Positions 1-10,741 of a DNA stretch of 64,000 nt are shown piece by piece; the stretch's first letter is position 1; each line of letters begins with the position of its first letter. The notes under the pieces are model-generated. The model searched no databases. It saw nothing but the letters and a program-made list of their open reading frames with translations, and had not been told where the DNA came from. The DNA comes from Laccaria trichodermophora (taxonomy: Eukaryota; Basidiomycota; Agaricomycetes; Agaricales; Hydnangiaceae): assembly GCA_018417955.1 (NCBI GenBank), contig JACTVC010000019.1:434001-498000 (forward strand), given 5' to 3'. The position numbers were made by a program, and so were the translations under genes.

Positions 1-333
1 GGATCATCATAATATTTACTTGTGTTTATCTATCATTATATAACGTTGTGTACATAACAAGGAGAACACACTTTGCAACCACATTATATATTACATGTGG
101 ACGGAGTCACACCCTTTCTGTACGGCTAGGCAGCCATATGCCTCCCCTCTGGGATACAAGAGTCCTGCGCCGGGTGACCGCGCCCCAGTTCCTGGGTCAC
201 AGGATAAACTACACGTGGTACCGCTTTGCGGCACCACGTTACGAACTCTTTCACGCGTACCACGAATATTCTCCGCTGCCATCTCGCACTCACGCCTTCG
301 TCAAGAAGTCCCGAATCGCCCTACGGTTTCACA
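1..333 (+). repeat. 5' LTR (3' part of it)
   Basis: Direct repeat of 10795-11127. It ends with TTTCACA at 333. By comparison with the downstream LTR about 58 bp of its start are missing from the window. Confidence 0.85.
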
Positions 334-334
334 A

Positions 335-352
335 TGGTGGGGGCACCGCGGA
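335..352 (+). other. possible tRNA primer-binding site
   Basis: One base after the 5' LTR the sequence TGGTGGGGGCACCGCGGA begins with TGG, complementary to a tRNA CCA tail, which is the usual location and form of a minus-strand primer-binding site. The matching tRNA was not identified. Confidence 0.4.
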
Positions 353-429
353 CTTCATCAAGATGAAGTCCCTGAGTGCAGAAGCTCGGAGAAACTACAT
401 AAGGCAAGTCTGATCAACAGATCCTGTCA

Positions 430-3400
430 ACTCATGACAGTTTCCAGACCTTCGATTTCCCAAGCAAACCCAAAACCTAACAAAGGCGAGAAAACCGTTG
501 ACCACGCCTCACATGATGCTCCCACACCCTCGATAGCGCGAATACCCGCTGCTTTCGAGAGCAACGGCTCCACGTCTTCCATACCCATGATAGCGCGACC
601 ACCCGCTGCTTCCGAGGGTAACACTTTGGCTACGTCGAACAATGGTTCTCGGCCTTCGATAATCCAGACGACATCGAAGAATCAATCTCTCCCAACCAAC
701 ACGAGCTATGCCCAAGGCAGTTGCACGAAGAACTGCCAATGTCAGAATTTTGAAAGCCAGAACTTCCTCTCGCAGACAAGCCCTCAACAGTGCGAAGATG
801 AGCCAATTGACGATCTATCCAGCCAAACCACCCTGGAATCCTCGTTAGTGCGAGATCTCGCAGCTTTCGAGGATGACAGCGCCTCTCGGGTGATTGACAG
901 CTCCTCATCCTCGACTACTCTGTGTGAAGATGAAGCCATAAACGACCAGACCACCCAAGTCATTCTCATGCCCTCGATAGCGTGGATAATCGCTGCTTCT
1001 GAGGGTAATGACTCAGCTACAACGGACGTCGACTCTATTCCTTCCACATCCACGTTAGCGCGTTTGTCCGCTGCTTTTGAGGATAACGACTCAGCCAGGA
1101 TGGGCAATAGCTCGACATCTCTCTCACCTATGCTAGAGCGAATGCTCGCTGCCTTTGAGGGTAGCGGCCCAACTAGGATGAACTTCAACTCCGTGCTCTT
1201 CACGCCCTCGTTAACACTGATACCTGCCGTTTCTGAGGGTGGCCATGCAACCGCGACAAAACCTACTCTCCCCACCGACACGAGCCATGCCCATCATGGT
1301 TGCTCAAGGAACTGTCACTCTCAGAGCCTTACAAGCGGGAAATTCCGGGTCCCTATGATTCTAACTATTATTACCTATGAAGAATTCCTTCCATGTCGAT
1401 GTCCTAATCATCAACCGCCACCGTTCAAACCAGGCGTCTATGACAACCGCCACAGGATCGAATTCCACGACACCGACCACTCTACTAATTGTGAAATCGT
1501 AGTGTCAATAGGGATCAGAAAAAAAGGGAAAGGAGTGTCGATGACAGAAGAACCGAATATTGAAGTTGATCCTTCCTCTCGTAGTGATCCCTTACTCTCG
1601 ATAGCACGAATACCCGTTGCTTTCGAGGGCAACAGCTCAACCACGACAGACGGCAACTCCATATCTCCCATACCCTCGTTAGCGCGAAGAACCGCTGCTT
1701 CTGAGGGCAATTCCCTATCCATGTTAGCGTATACGCCCACCGTTCTCAAGGCTAACAGCTTGGTCACGATGGATGATGGCTCCGTTCCCCCCACACCTTC
1801 GATAGCGCGATCGCTCGCTGCTTTCGAGGGTATCACTTTGGTTACATTAAGCAACAGATCTCGGCTGAGCGAAGACGACTCTACGCCTTCCCGACCCTCG
1901 TCAGCGCGAACAACGGCCACTTTCGAGAGTAATGTCCGGACCATGAAGGCTGACGACTCCCCGTTTCCCTTACCCATGAAAGCGCGAACTCTCGCAGCCT
2001 TTGAGGGTAACGATCTAGCTAGGATGGAGGCTAACTCTGTGTCCTTCATACCAGTGTTAGCACAGATGCCTGCTGCTTTCGTGAGCAACCAAGCATCTGC
2101 AACGATAAAGGGCTCTACACCATCTATGACCCCGGCGCCAGCAGGACGACTCCACCACGACGTTCCCAATTCCCTGAATCCAACGAAATCTACTCTCCCA
2201 ACCGTCATGAGCTATGCCCGCCACACACGTTCAAGGAACTGTTGCTCTCGGTGCTTTAAGAACTGGAAATTCCGGACCCTGACAACTCAAGCAATTGTAG
2301 TCCATGAGGAATTCCCTCCTTGCCGATGCCCTAATCACTTACGACCACCGATTAAACCTGGTGGCCGCCAACAGGTCATTCCGTTACCCTACTCAGCGAA
2401 ATTGACTACCGATCCTTCCAACAACATCACCAATTACGAAATAATAACTCCGATAAGGTGTAGGAAAAAAGGGAATGGAGTGTTGGTGATAGAAGAATCC
2501 GACTTCAAGGTCAATTATCCCGCTCATAGTAGATTGTCACCCTCGTTGGCGCGGATACTCGCTGCTTCTGAGGGCAACAGCTCAACCATGAAGGACGATG
2601 GCTCTGCGTCTTCGATACTCCTTGTAGTGCTAATATCTACTGTTTCCAAAGTGGCAGAGCGTCTAGATGGTAGTTTATCAGAACTTCCGAAACTGTTGAT
2701 CATGAAAAAACCGTTGAAGGGACTAAGCCTCCCAATCTACATGAGTGGCGTTTGCTGCAGCTGCACAAGGAATTGCTACCCTCAGGACGTCGTAGGCAGG
2801 ATTTCCCTTGCTCTGTCAGTCCAAACGGTTGTACCCGGGCCGGTAGTAACCCCCTGCCATCAATATCCTATCATCCATATGATCCCCCGACCATACGAAG
2901 ATGAGTCAATCGTTAATCCACCCAGCAAGTTTATACTGGAGTCTCTGTTAGCGCGAAATCTCGCAGCATTCGAAATCGACAGCGCCACTCCGCCAAACGA
3001 CAACTGGTCACCCTCAACAGCTCTGTGTGAAAGTGAGACCGCTGTCTATCAGGCCGTCCATGTCACTCCTAGACCAATGTTAGCGCGACTACACGCTGCT
3101 TCCAGAGGTAGTAACTCGTTTCAGCTGGACTATGATCTCACGCTTTCAAAGACTCTTACCTCATCTGACCCTCTAAAGGATAGTATGCTATCGTCTCTCT
3201 CAAACGATGCGAGCCGTGCTCACGGCAAACATCCGAGTAACCATGAGACTCGAGAATCTGATGGCTGGAATGCTCCAGCTTGGGCGGCTCGAGCTACCCG
3301 GAATCCTGAGGAGTTCCTGCTGTACCTACGCCCTAAATGTCTATCACCGCCGTCTAAATCAGACGACTATTGTCCGAACCTCCTGCCTCCTCACTTGTTG

Positions 3401-4200
3401 TGTCAGACAACCCTTTACGCAGAAGATGAAAACCTGGGTCGTTGGTTCCGCAACATTGATGACCCTGCTAATCACGAATCTGTGATTCCAGCAAAAACTG
3501 AGGAACATAGTTTCAGTGCCGCCTTCCTCAGGAGCGGCGGTCTTTCATCTCCTTCTGACCCCATACTTTCGGAACTGTGCTTGCTAGCCGACCTTGGTCT
3601 AGCAGATCCTCCCTTGAATTCCGCTGCCTATCAAGGCGCGAATCAAAGGCTTGCACCCCGTAAAAGCATGGTTAAGACACTCGCTGCTCTCGAGAGCGCG
3701 GACAACTCTAAAACCGCCATTCCCAACAAGGTGGCGCATAACCCTTTGCCACCCAGCGCGATTCTATTCGTCGTCGTCCTCCCAATAACTCATTCTAAGA
3801 TCACGACTGACGAAGATCAAGTGCTATCGCCAAATCGAATCAAGGAAGAAAGCGTGCTAGAAGGACGCGAGAGCGTGTCTGAATCCCTCTCGTTCACCTG
3901 GGACCTCGAATCTGCTTCCTTGCTAAATTTCAGTCATACACCCATATTCGAAAGTATACCGATGAGGCCCCGCCTCCTGAACAATATGATCTTAGAAAGG
4001 ATATACTCAGGCACCATTACTTCACTGAGTGCGAATCACTTACCTGCACTTGGTAAAGGTGCAATTAATTCACCTGCTGCTCTCGCTAGTGCAAATAATC
4101 CCATACCGGTCATCCAAAACAAAATGGATCGAAAGCCTTCAACAACGAGCGCGACTTGGCTCGCTGCCTCGGAACAAAGTTTGTGGACCCTGACGATAGT
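430..4200 (+). repeat. coding repeat array, IARxxAAFEGN motif, ~20 degenerate copies
   Basis: At DNA level the consensus resembles TAGCGCGAATACCCGCTGC followed by TTTCGAGGGCAAC, recurring every 90-130 bp, for example near 531, 589, 1600, 1675, 1801, 2550. Spacers are Ser/Thr/Pro-rich. A longer unit including the CRCPNH block occurs twice (about 1255-1700 and 2190-2600), so an internal segmental duplication was added on top of the short repeats. Confidence 0.75.
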
Positions 4201-7200
4201 GGATCTTGCTCGAACTATCACGGGGAACGAGAACGATCAAAGGAGATTCGCTGAGTCGAGATTCAAGGATTATGAAACTCAGTTGCCCTCGTCAAGTCGA
4301 GCTGAGGCTAGGAATGAACCAGATGTCGTTCGAGGAGAGTGTGAGAGAGCATTCAAGGCTATAGACGAGACACTTCTACCCCAAATAAAGGATGAATGCG
4401 ATCAACCAAGGCGTACGATTGAACTAGTGAACAAAACTCCAAAGGAACACTTAAGTCTGGCTAAACAAAGTTTTACGAGTTACGACTTCACGACAGAAGA
4501 CCTAGCTAGATGCAACAATCCAGTTGCGGCTGTTAATCAGCTTCGGCGAGTTCTAGCAGGCTTCGTTCTGAATTGCCGGGTTACCACCTTGCTAATGCTA
4601 ACTTTGCATACAAGCCGAATCGGAATCCTCACGCCCTGGTTGGCATTGCGACATTCAAATCTAATTGTAGACTCTAATCGCTCAGTACAAAGGACTGGTG
4701 CACTTACACGGAAGCATGGGAGGAATTGCAACAAGGAGACTATCTGTCTTCCCAAATTCGTTACAATGCCCTCACTATCTGTCTCTGGTAATGGAACTAC
4801 TAGAAATGGAGCGAGAAGGTTATTGGCGAAGCTGAAGTATTTCGACAAAATGCAAAAAAACTTGTCCGAAATGACTATACACCGGCGTAGTCGAGCTTAT
4901 AAGGATTTCCAGATCTCGATGGATTTTACGGCCCTCCACCCTTGCAGAAGGCTGAATGAAAGGGAGGCCGAATCAGATGCTGTCAGGAAATCGTCGAACT
5001 CCGCTACGGGACTAAATCTTACGCGAAGGTCCATGTCGAGTGAAAGTCCAAGTGTCAGATATGCTCTAATGCAGTTGCCAGAGGCGGGGATGATAGGAGT
5101 AACCATCCCAGGAATCTGTCCAGTGAAAATGATGATTTTGCTTAATGAACCAAAGACGGTGACTCCTATTAACCGTAATAATAAACTTGGGGTGCCTGCT
5201 GCGTACAGAACGCGCATACCAAGTCCTAAAACTTGGATCGGCTATACCTATTGGCTTAAGAGGAATCAATCGCGCACCACGCATGTTGCGGTAGTAGTTC
5301 TGATGAAGACGAAAACCAAACTGAAGACCTATTCATCGAACAAAGAGCCAGAAAGGAATGCGAGCCTCATTAACCTAACCAAGATCAAGACGAGAGCTCT
5401 GCAGGCTAGGGGGCTGAAAGCAGGATCTATAAGGGAATTCCGGCCGGAGAGGTCGATGGGTGCGGATTCCTCCAAGCTGAAGGACACTAGCCCTGTCCTC
5501 AGACAGCTACTCAAAGATGACTACGTCCTAATGTCTTGGAATCCAGCGTACGGAGAGGTAGTCGATACACCGCGCCCAATAAAGTTGGCAGAGACTAGAA
5601 CCTCAAGTCCAGCCTACGAGAATGATCAAATACCCGAACGAGTCGTAAAGGAAATTCATTCATCATCAGGACGTTCAAGAGAATTGCTCGCCGCTATAAA
5701 GCGCGAACAATCCGCTGCGAACTCGCGCGAGAATACAATTCGAATCCCGTCTCCTTCCTATACAGAGTACCTTCGAATATATCCAGTCCATCTCAGGGAA
5801 CGAAAAAAGAAGGATCATGATGGAAGGAAAGATCCCGAATTCAACACCATTCCCAAAACCTTTAAATGCCCCTTATCAAGGCTAACGGAGCGATCATGCG
5901 AACCAGAACAAGTGCTCCCAGCTATTGAGAGTCAATCGATGCCAGGGAGGAAGGATCCCCGAGAAACTAGAGCTCAGCGAGTCCGAACAAAAGTTGACAG
6001 ATTAGACTCCGATTCAGAATGGACCAAAACTCGGTTAGACCCAGGATCATTTATCGCTGTCATCATGGTAGAATATTGGATATCCTCGACAAATGCGCCC
6101 CATCTGCAAGGAAGCATGAGAATTAAGTTATACCTTCTCGTAAGAGGAACGAAGATCTTGAGTTGCATCGAAATCAATCCTTATGTCCCAGCGCAAGAGG
6201 AATTGACCACCAACCAGGGACTCAAACACTGCGTAGTAAGAAATTTGAACGTTCCCCTTATACAAGGAAAGGTCTCTGTGACTACGTACAGATGGAGCAT
6301 CGCCAGATATGCTACAAGACATCGTGTAATGCTAGGAGGATGGTTTGAAGGGCGCGTGACATCCGCAGCCTCTGCTCAGAACCCCTATGTCGGATTTGAA
6401 ATCCAAACGGCACCGGTGGCTCAAACTTTCGTCTGGAAAAAAGCAGTAACCCCAGCGGAACTGAAGAAAGTTGGCAAGAAAGAACGCGCGAAAGTGGTAG
6501 CCATGGACGACACCTTTAACCTACTAGTGCCCTATCCCATTCGCACAGCATCAGATGGCCAAGACAGTAGGATAGTAGAGAAGACTGTCTTAAGCAACGC
6601 TAGTCCACCCCTGCGACATGTGGGAGTAGAAGTCATTAAAATCCTATGGGACCTCGATGTAACGGTTGACAACTTACCTCTAATTGCGAAACATCCCAAC
6701 AAGATAGTGGCGTCCACCGAGGCACCCAAAATAACTATACGAGCAGTATCAAGAGTTCAACGTTTAGCAACCGCTAAGGATCTAATAGTGGACACTCCTG
6801 AGGATGACAACAGTCTCGAGGGCGGTCCTGATGAGTCGCGGGAACCCACGGAAGACCCGTTAAGCGGTTTTATGAACAAGATATTGAAATTCGAATCTGG
6901 CTTACCTGAGGACTCGGAGTATCGAGAGCTGTTAATCGAAGCGCTGCACAGAAAAGCCGCAGCTTCCAGGACCAACTATTACATAGGGTACATAGAAGCG
7001 CGAGTCCATTCCCCGCCACTCCTTAACACCCAGTCGAGTTCTGAATCAAGAATTGAAGACGGAATAGTTGAGCCATCTGTCAGCTCAGAGGAACTTTCAG
7101 CGATTATCATCTACCAGAAGCTTAACTCGAGATTCAAGCTTAACAGACTCGGATACCCAACGCTTCGACAATTGGAAACTGCACAGGTGTCATTGGTAGT

Positions 7201-10200
7201 TCAAGCGCTATTGTCCTTTGATGTTTTAGCAAGATTCACCCGACGAATAATGAAAAAGAAATCTAAGGAGGAGACTACCATATGTTATCCGTTAAGACTA
7301 TGGCAGTTCAAGAAACCACCATCTAGTCCCTGGACCGAACCCACACAGCTGGAAATTGGACGACTGGACAGATGGGGGGCTACTTCAGTGGACGAATCTA
7401 CTGTCCACATGGAACAGGTGGACACTTACCGAAGTAGGACATTAAGACCGACAGGACAAAAGCACAACACCGCGGGACACGAAGCCCTCACCATGACCAT
7501 GAGAGAGGACCACGACGAATACACTGCCCTAGTCCGAGTGCGAGTTTACGAAGATGCCGGTCGTCTCGGAGTGGCAGTGTGGGGGGCGGCGTTGGCCGTT
7601 TACTCAGACCTTGAAATTGTACACCGAAGAGCAGTGTCTGTCGCTTGCCCAGACCAAAGGATTCAACACCGAATCGAACAAGAGGAAATTGCCTTGATGC
7701 TAGTAACCGTTCACGATGCCCTAGTCTGGGCGCGAGCTTATGGAGATGCCAACAATCGAGTAGCAGAATGGGGAGCAGAGTTTGCCACTTGCACAGACCC
7801 TAGAACTGTACGACAGAAAGTTGTGAAACAAGACACTACTGAAAGAGTGGAGGATAGAAATTTCAGGGTAGCGCTAATTAAGGATCATGTCCGCCTCAGC
7901 CCCGAAATTGCACCCGGCACTGGGTGCTTAGCCGTGCGTAGAATGTGTCCGCGCTTGGATCATGAGCTTGTGGAGAGACATGAGCGGAAGAATCGATATA
8001 CGGTCGCTGGCATGCCCTCAGGCGTCAACACGGATAGAATGGCATGGTTGGAATTTGATACACCGGCGGCTAGAGACATCAACCGAATCATTGCGCAGTC
8101 TATTGGTGCCCATCAGTCTCAAGCCAATTCGGCCAGGACGCCTAAGCCTACTCCGTATGCCTTGCAATGGGAAGATCTCATCGGGAAGAAAGCTTCAAGC
8201 ATTCGTACCAGATGGGAGCTCGCAGCTGAAGTAAAGCGCGGAACCCAGATAGAAACCAGAAACATCTCATCGTTCTCCAAAACGGACTCATACCATCAGA
8301 CTCACTGTCCGATAGAAGAAAAACCTCTCGAATTATCACTGGATAGAGATTGTCTAAAACAATTACTACTACCCTGCTTCGCTCAGGTTCAACATATTAA
8401 AGTGCAGCCCAACGAGAAATCTGTTATTTCTGTGAGCAATTACCACGGAGAACCGAATGAACTTCCATATAAAATCAATGCCAGATGGAAATTACGTCCG
8501 CATGTACCCGAGCTAGCCGTCGACTGTGTATTGTGCGGGACGCGTGGATCTCCAAAGGAGGGTACACATACAGGATCCCGCCGCTTTATAGCGCGACTAC
8601 AACAATTGTTATTACAGTCTTCTAGTAGGAATAAGGATGCTGAAGCCCACTCACCCGAGTCAAATCGCTATGACCATCAGAAGATTAACTCTATCTGCCG
8701 AGTTTTAGTGAACGCACTACCACCCTTGCATGCCTTGTCACAGCCCTCCCCGATAGTGACGATAGTCATGTCAACAGGGCTACCAGCCTCAAGTGAACAA
8801 GAAGAGTTCACTAAAGTTTTCATTGGAAAAGTCATCAATGTTTATGGGTTCCCTAAGTCGATAGTCTCAGATCAAGACGAACTTAGAGTATTGTGGAAAC
8901 GAGCAATTGCTATTTGTGGCAGCCTCGTAACGCCTTCATTTACTTTCCCCCTGCAAATGGAAGGACAGACAGAAATCTCCAAGACTACCATAAAGCGGAC
9001 GCTTCGCGCTTATGTCTTCGCGGCGGAAGAAAGTCAGATGATCGAGCTCGACGTACTAGCCTACTCATGCACTGTTAGCAGCATCATAAGCGTTCCTGCT
9101 AAATATTCTCGGAACCGACTACTATCAAGGGAACGTAACCCAAGAATCTCTGAGGGCATGATAATTCCTGAAGACAACTCTCTGCACGAGCCCCTCCTAC
9201 TTGGTCAAACGTTCAAAAACTTTATCAAAGATCTGATATTCCATCGAAGCACAGTCAAGATCGTTATTACCTTGACTCCTAGCAAAGAATGGAGAATGGT
9301 GATAATTTCACTTGCTGCGGGCAATCCGCGCAATAATCCTAAAATCCATGATGAAACTCTGCCCAGAATTCGTGACCACTTCCACTTCCTCGGATCAGTA
9401 CACACAGCCTTACGAAGTGTCAGAACCTATCCCATTGAATTCGCTCCCAAGATTATCTATTCTTTACGAAGTCGCAGACAATTTCCCCTAGCCATCGATT
9501 GGACTACTGAGGATCAAAGAGACATCCTGTTTTGGGCACCGATGAACCCCGGCGACGTGGTGAGAAGAACAGAGGGCTGTTACTTAGGAGTATTGATAAT
9601 TGAACGACAAACTCAATGGTACTCGAAGAAGAGCTTCCATCGCGTCACGATACGAGAGGCTACATCCCCTAAGCGCGAGCAACTCGCTGCTCAAAAAAGG
9701 AAAACGATGATCGACTCTGCGACAAAGACTACGACCACTTCGATTCGCTGCGCCCTGTCCTTCCATGACCAAAATTGGACTGGGTTCAGAATAGAGACTG
9801 GCATCGACTTCACGGCCTTCCCTACTGAAGATGGACAACCGATCAAGCTCCTTCCAGTAAGATTTAGTGATAAATCCCACCTGGATGAAATCCTTCTAGA
9901 TGGATCTGCAAAGGGCTCTACCGATCATCAGATCCGCTCTGTGTACAATCAGGGAGAGGGTTGCCAAACACTGCCCCTTCGATCTCTCAATGACCCCCTC
10001 AGTCATTTAGTGGATCCGAATCAATATAGACGACCATGCCTGGAAGGTACTTGTAAAGATCGAACCGAAAAGCAACACGTTCAACCTAGTCGGATCCACA
10101 ACCACGTGGAGCCTAAGTCTACCAATGTAATGGAGGAAAATCCCATTCCCCAAACCAAGGAATTGCCTCTCTCGAAGTTCCTTCATTTAACCCCAGGAGC

Positions 10201-10741
10201 CGATAGCTATGGTTATGACAATTTCTATCCTGGTTCAAGTGATACTGAGGGATGCACCAAGAACCACTTCGAGGAAATCAATATCTCCGCAAAGAGCGTG
10301 ATAGTTAGACCCGCTGCTCAAAACTCTGGACGAAGACCCACCATCCCTAACTCAACCTATCATTGCTTCTGGTCTCTCGTTCTCCTTCATCACCTGGAGA
10401 CATTTCACCTACGGCTATCAGGCCAAGACTTGTACTGCGTCCGGGAATATCCTTCCCATTCCGGCACATCGCCATCTGTCACCAGCAAAACAATTCAAGT
10501 CCTGTTTCAACCTCTGAGCCCCAATACTCTTGTCACCTTAGGATTACTATCCAATGCTCCGCAGCCTTATGGCACAAAAATTAACTTCCGTGGGCGGACC
10601 CCTTTAGGAAACACGATAGTCTGGTCTTGCCTCTGGGTGTCTCCCTTTCCAGCAACCCTCGCGGAAACAACTCCTAGTGCTCAAATACCTCAACCTTCGT
10701 GCCCATGGACGATGCTCCCAGCTCACGGGGGGGCTTTGTAA
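434..10741 (+). CDS. giant single-ORF retrotransposon protein, integrase-like near C-terminus
   Basis: One uninterrupted frame of about 3,435 codons fills the internal region; it is also open back into the LTR to 95, so the start is uncertain and 434 was chosen as the first ATG after the presumed primer site. The N-terminal third is built of about twenty degenerate copies of a motif like IAR-x-x-AAFEGN, plus a duplicated Cys-rich block with CRCPNH (near 1400 and 2320). Around 8840-9015 the text VYGFPKSIVSDQ and, later, GQTE-x9-LRAYV aligns with the core of Ty3/Gypsy integrases, but the position of the third catalytic acid reads lysine. A stretch near 9280-9420 (KEWRMV, LPRI) weakly resembles reverse transcriptase. 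The stop codon lies inside the 3' LTR. Enzymatic activity is doubtful; the function of the repeat-rich part is unknown. Confidence 0.7.
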   Translation: MTVSRPSISQANPKPNKGEKTVDHASHDAPTPSIARIPAAFESNGSTSSIPMIARPPAASEGNTLATSNNGSRPSIIQTTSKNQSLPTNTSYAQGSCTKNCQCQNFESQNFLSQTSPQQCEDEPIDDLSSQTTLESSLVRDLAAFEDDSASRVIDSSSSSTTLCEDEAINDQTTQVILMPSIAWIIAASEGNDSATTDVDSIPSTSTLARLSAAFEDNDSARMGNSSTSLSPMLERMLAAFEGSGPTRMNFNSVLFTPSLTLIPAVSEGGHATATKPTLPTDTSHAHHGCSRNCHSQSLTSGKFRVPMILTIITYEEFLPCRCPNHQPPPFKPGVYDNRHRIEFHDTDHSTNCEIVVSIGIRKKGKGVSMTEEPNIEVDPSSRSDPLLSIARIPVAFEGNSSTTTDGNSISPIPSLARRTAASEGNSLSMLAYTPTVLKANSLVTMDDGSVPPTPSIARSLAAFEGITLVTLSNRSRLSEDDSTPSRPSSARTTATFESNVRTMKADDSPFPLPMKARTLAAFEGNDLARMEANSVSFIPVLAQMPAAFVSNQASATIKGSTPSMTPAPAGRLHHDVPNSLNPTKSTLPTVMSYARHTRSRNCCSRCFKNWKFRTLTTQAIVVHEEFPPCRCPNHLRPPIKPGGRQQVIPLPYSAKLTTDPSNNITNYEIITPIRCRKKGNGVLVIEESDFKVNYPAHSRLSPSLARILAASEGNSSTMKDDGSASSILLVVLISTVSKVAERLDGSLSELPKLLIMKKPLKGLSLPIYMSGVCCSCTRNCYPQDVVGRISLALSVQTVVPGPVVTPCHQYPIIHMIPRPYEDESIVNPPSKFILESLLARNLAAFEIDSATPPNDNWSPSTALCESETAVYQAVHVTPRPMLARLHAASRGSNSFQLDYDLTLSKTLTSSDPLKDSMLSSLSNDASRAHGKHPSNHETRESDGWNAPAWAARATRNPEEFLLYLRPKCLSPPSKSDDYCPNLLPPHLLCQTTLYAEDENLGRWFRNIDDPANHESVIPAKTEEHSFSAAFLRSGGLSSPSDPILSELCLLADLGLADPPLNSAAYQGANQRLAPRKSMVKTLAALESADNSKTAIPNKVAHNPLPPSAILFVVVLPITHSKITTDEDQVLSPNRIKEESVLEGRESVSESLSFTWDLESASLLNFSHTPIFESIPMRPRLLNNMILERIYSGTITSLSANHLPALGKGAINSPAALASANNPIPVIQNKMDRKPSTTSATWLAASEQSLWTLTIVDLARTITGNENDQRRFAESRFKDYETQLPSSSRAEARNEPDVVRGECERAFKAIDETLLPQIKDECDQPRRTIELVNKTPKEHLSLAKQSFTSYDFTTEDLARCNNPVAAVNQLRRVLAGFVLNCRVTTLLMLTLHTSRIGILTPWLALRHSNLIVDSNRSVQRTGALTRKHGRNCNKETICLPKFVTMPSLSVSGNGTTRNGARRLLAKLKYFDKMQKNLSEMTIHRRSRAYKDFQISMDFTALHPCRRLNEREAESDAVRKSSNSATGLNLTRRSMSSESPSVRYALMQLPEAGMIGVTIPGICPVKMMILLNEPKTVTPINRNNKLGVPAAYRTRIPSPKTWIGYTYWLKRNQSRTTHVAVVVLMKTKTKLKTYSSNKEPERNASLINLTKIKTRALQARGLKAGSIREFRPERSMGADSSKLKDTSPVLRQLLKDDYVLMSWNPAYGEVVDTPRPIKLAETRTSSPAYENDQIPERVVKEIHSSSGRSRELLAAIKREQSAANSRENTIRIPSPSYTEYLRIYPVHLRERKKKDHDGRKDPEFNTIPKTFKCPLSRLTERSCEPEQVLPAIESQSMPGRKDPRETRAQRVRTKVDRLDSDSEWTKTRLDPGSFIAVIMVEYWISSTNAPHLQGSMRIKLYLLVRGTKILSCIEINPYVPAQEELTTNQGLKHCVVRNLNVPLIQGKVSVTTYRWSIARYATRHRVMLGGWFEGRVTSAASAQNPYVGFEIQTAPVAQTFVWKKAVTPAELKKVGKKERAKVVAMDDTFNLLVPYPIRTASDGQDSRIVEKTVLSNASPPLRHVGVEVIKILWDLDVTVDNLPLIAKHPNKIVASTEAPKITIRAVSRVQRLATAKDLIVDTPEDDNSLEGGPDESREPTEDPLSGFMNKILKFESGLPEDSEYRELLIEALHRKAAASRTNYYIGYIEARVHSPPLLNTQSSSESRIEDGIVEPSVSSEELSAIIIYQKLNSRFKLNRLGYPTLRQLETAQVSLVVQALLSFDVLARFTRRIMKKKSKEETTICYPLRLWQFKKPPSSPWTEPTQLEIGRLDRWGATSVDESTVHMEQVDTYRSRTLRPTGQKHNTAGHEALTMTMREDHDEYTALVRVRVYEDAGRLGVAVWGAALAVYSDLEIVHRRAVSVACPDQRIQHRIEQEEIALMLVTVHDALVWARAYGDANNRVAEWGAEFATCTDPRTVRQKVVKQDTTERVEDRNFRVALIKDHVRLSPEIAPGTGCLAVRRMCPRLDHELVERHERKNRYTVAGMPSGVNTDRMAWLEFDTPAARDINRIIAQSIGAHQSQANSARTPKPTPYALQWEDLIGKKASSIRTRWELAAEVKRGTQIETRNISSFSKTDSYHQTHCPIEEKPLELSLDRDCLKQLLLPCFAQVQHIKVQPNEKSVISVSNYHGEPNELPYKINARWKLRPHVPELAVDCVLCGTRGSPKEGTHTGSRRFIARLQQLLLQSSSRNKDAEAHSPESNRYDHQKINSICRVLVNALPPLHALSQPSPIVTIVMSTGLPASSEQEEFTKVFIGKVINVYGFPKSIVSDQDELRVLWKRAIAICGSLVTPSFTFPLQMEGQTEISKTTIKRTLRAYVFAAEESQMIELDVLAYSCTVSSIISVPAKYSRNRLLSRERNPRISEGMIIPEDNSLHEPLLLGQTFKNFIKDLIFHRSTVKIVITLTPSKEWRMVIISLAAGNPRNNPKIHDETLPRIRDHFHFLGSVHTALRSVRTYPIEFAPKIIYSLRSRRQFPLAIDWTTEDQRDILFWAPMNPGDVVRRTEGCYLGVLIIERQTQWYSKKSFHRVTIREATSPKREQLAAQKRKTMIDSATKTTTTSIRCALSFHDQNWTGFRIETGIDFTAFPTEDGQPIKLLPVRFSDKSHLDEILLDGSAKGSTDHQIRSVYNQGEGCQTLPLRSLNDPLSHLVDPNQYRRPCLEGTCKDRTEKQHVQPSRIHNHVEPKSTNVMEENPIPQTKELPLSKFLHLTPGADSYGYDNFYPGSSDTEGCTKNHFEEINISAKSVIVRPAAQNSGRRPTIPNSTYHCFWSLVLLHHLETFHLRLSGQDLYCVREYPSHSGTSPSVTSKTIQVLFQPLSPNTLVTLGLLSNAPQPYGTKINFRGRTPLGNTIVWSCLWVSPFPATLAETTPSAQIPQPSCPWTMLPAHGGAL

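Noticed and set aside
95..433. Start of the giant frame at ATG 95 inside the LTR
   Set aside because: This would place the start within the LTR and before the primer-binding site; an internal start near 434 is more usual, although the upstream frame is open.
1438..2208. 256-codon - strand frame opposite the retroelement gene
   Set aside because: It mirrors the repeat-rich sense coding sequence and has no independent features.
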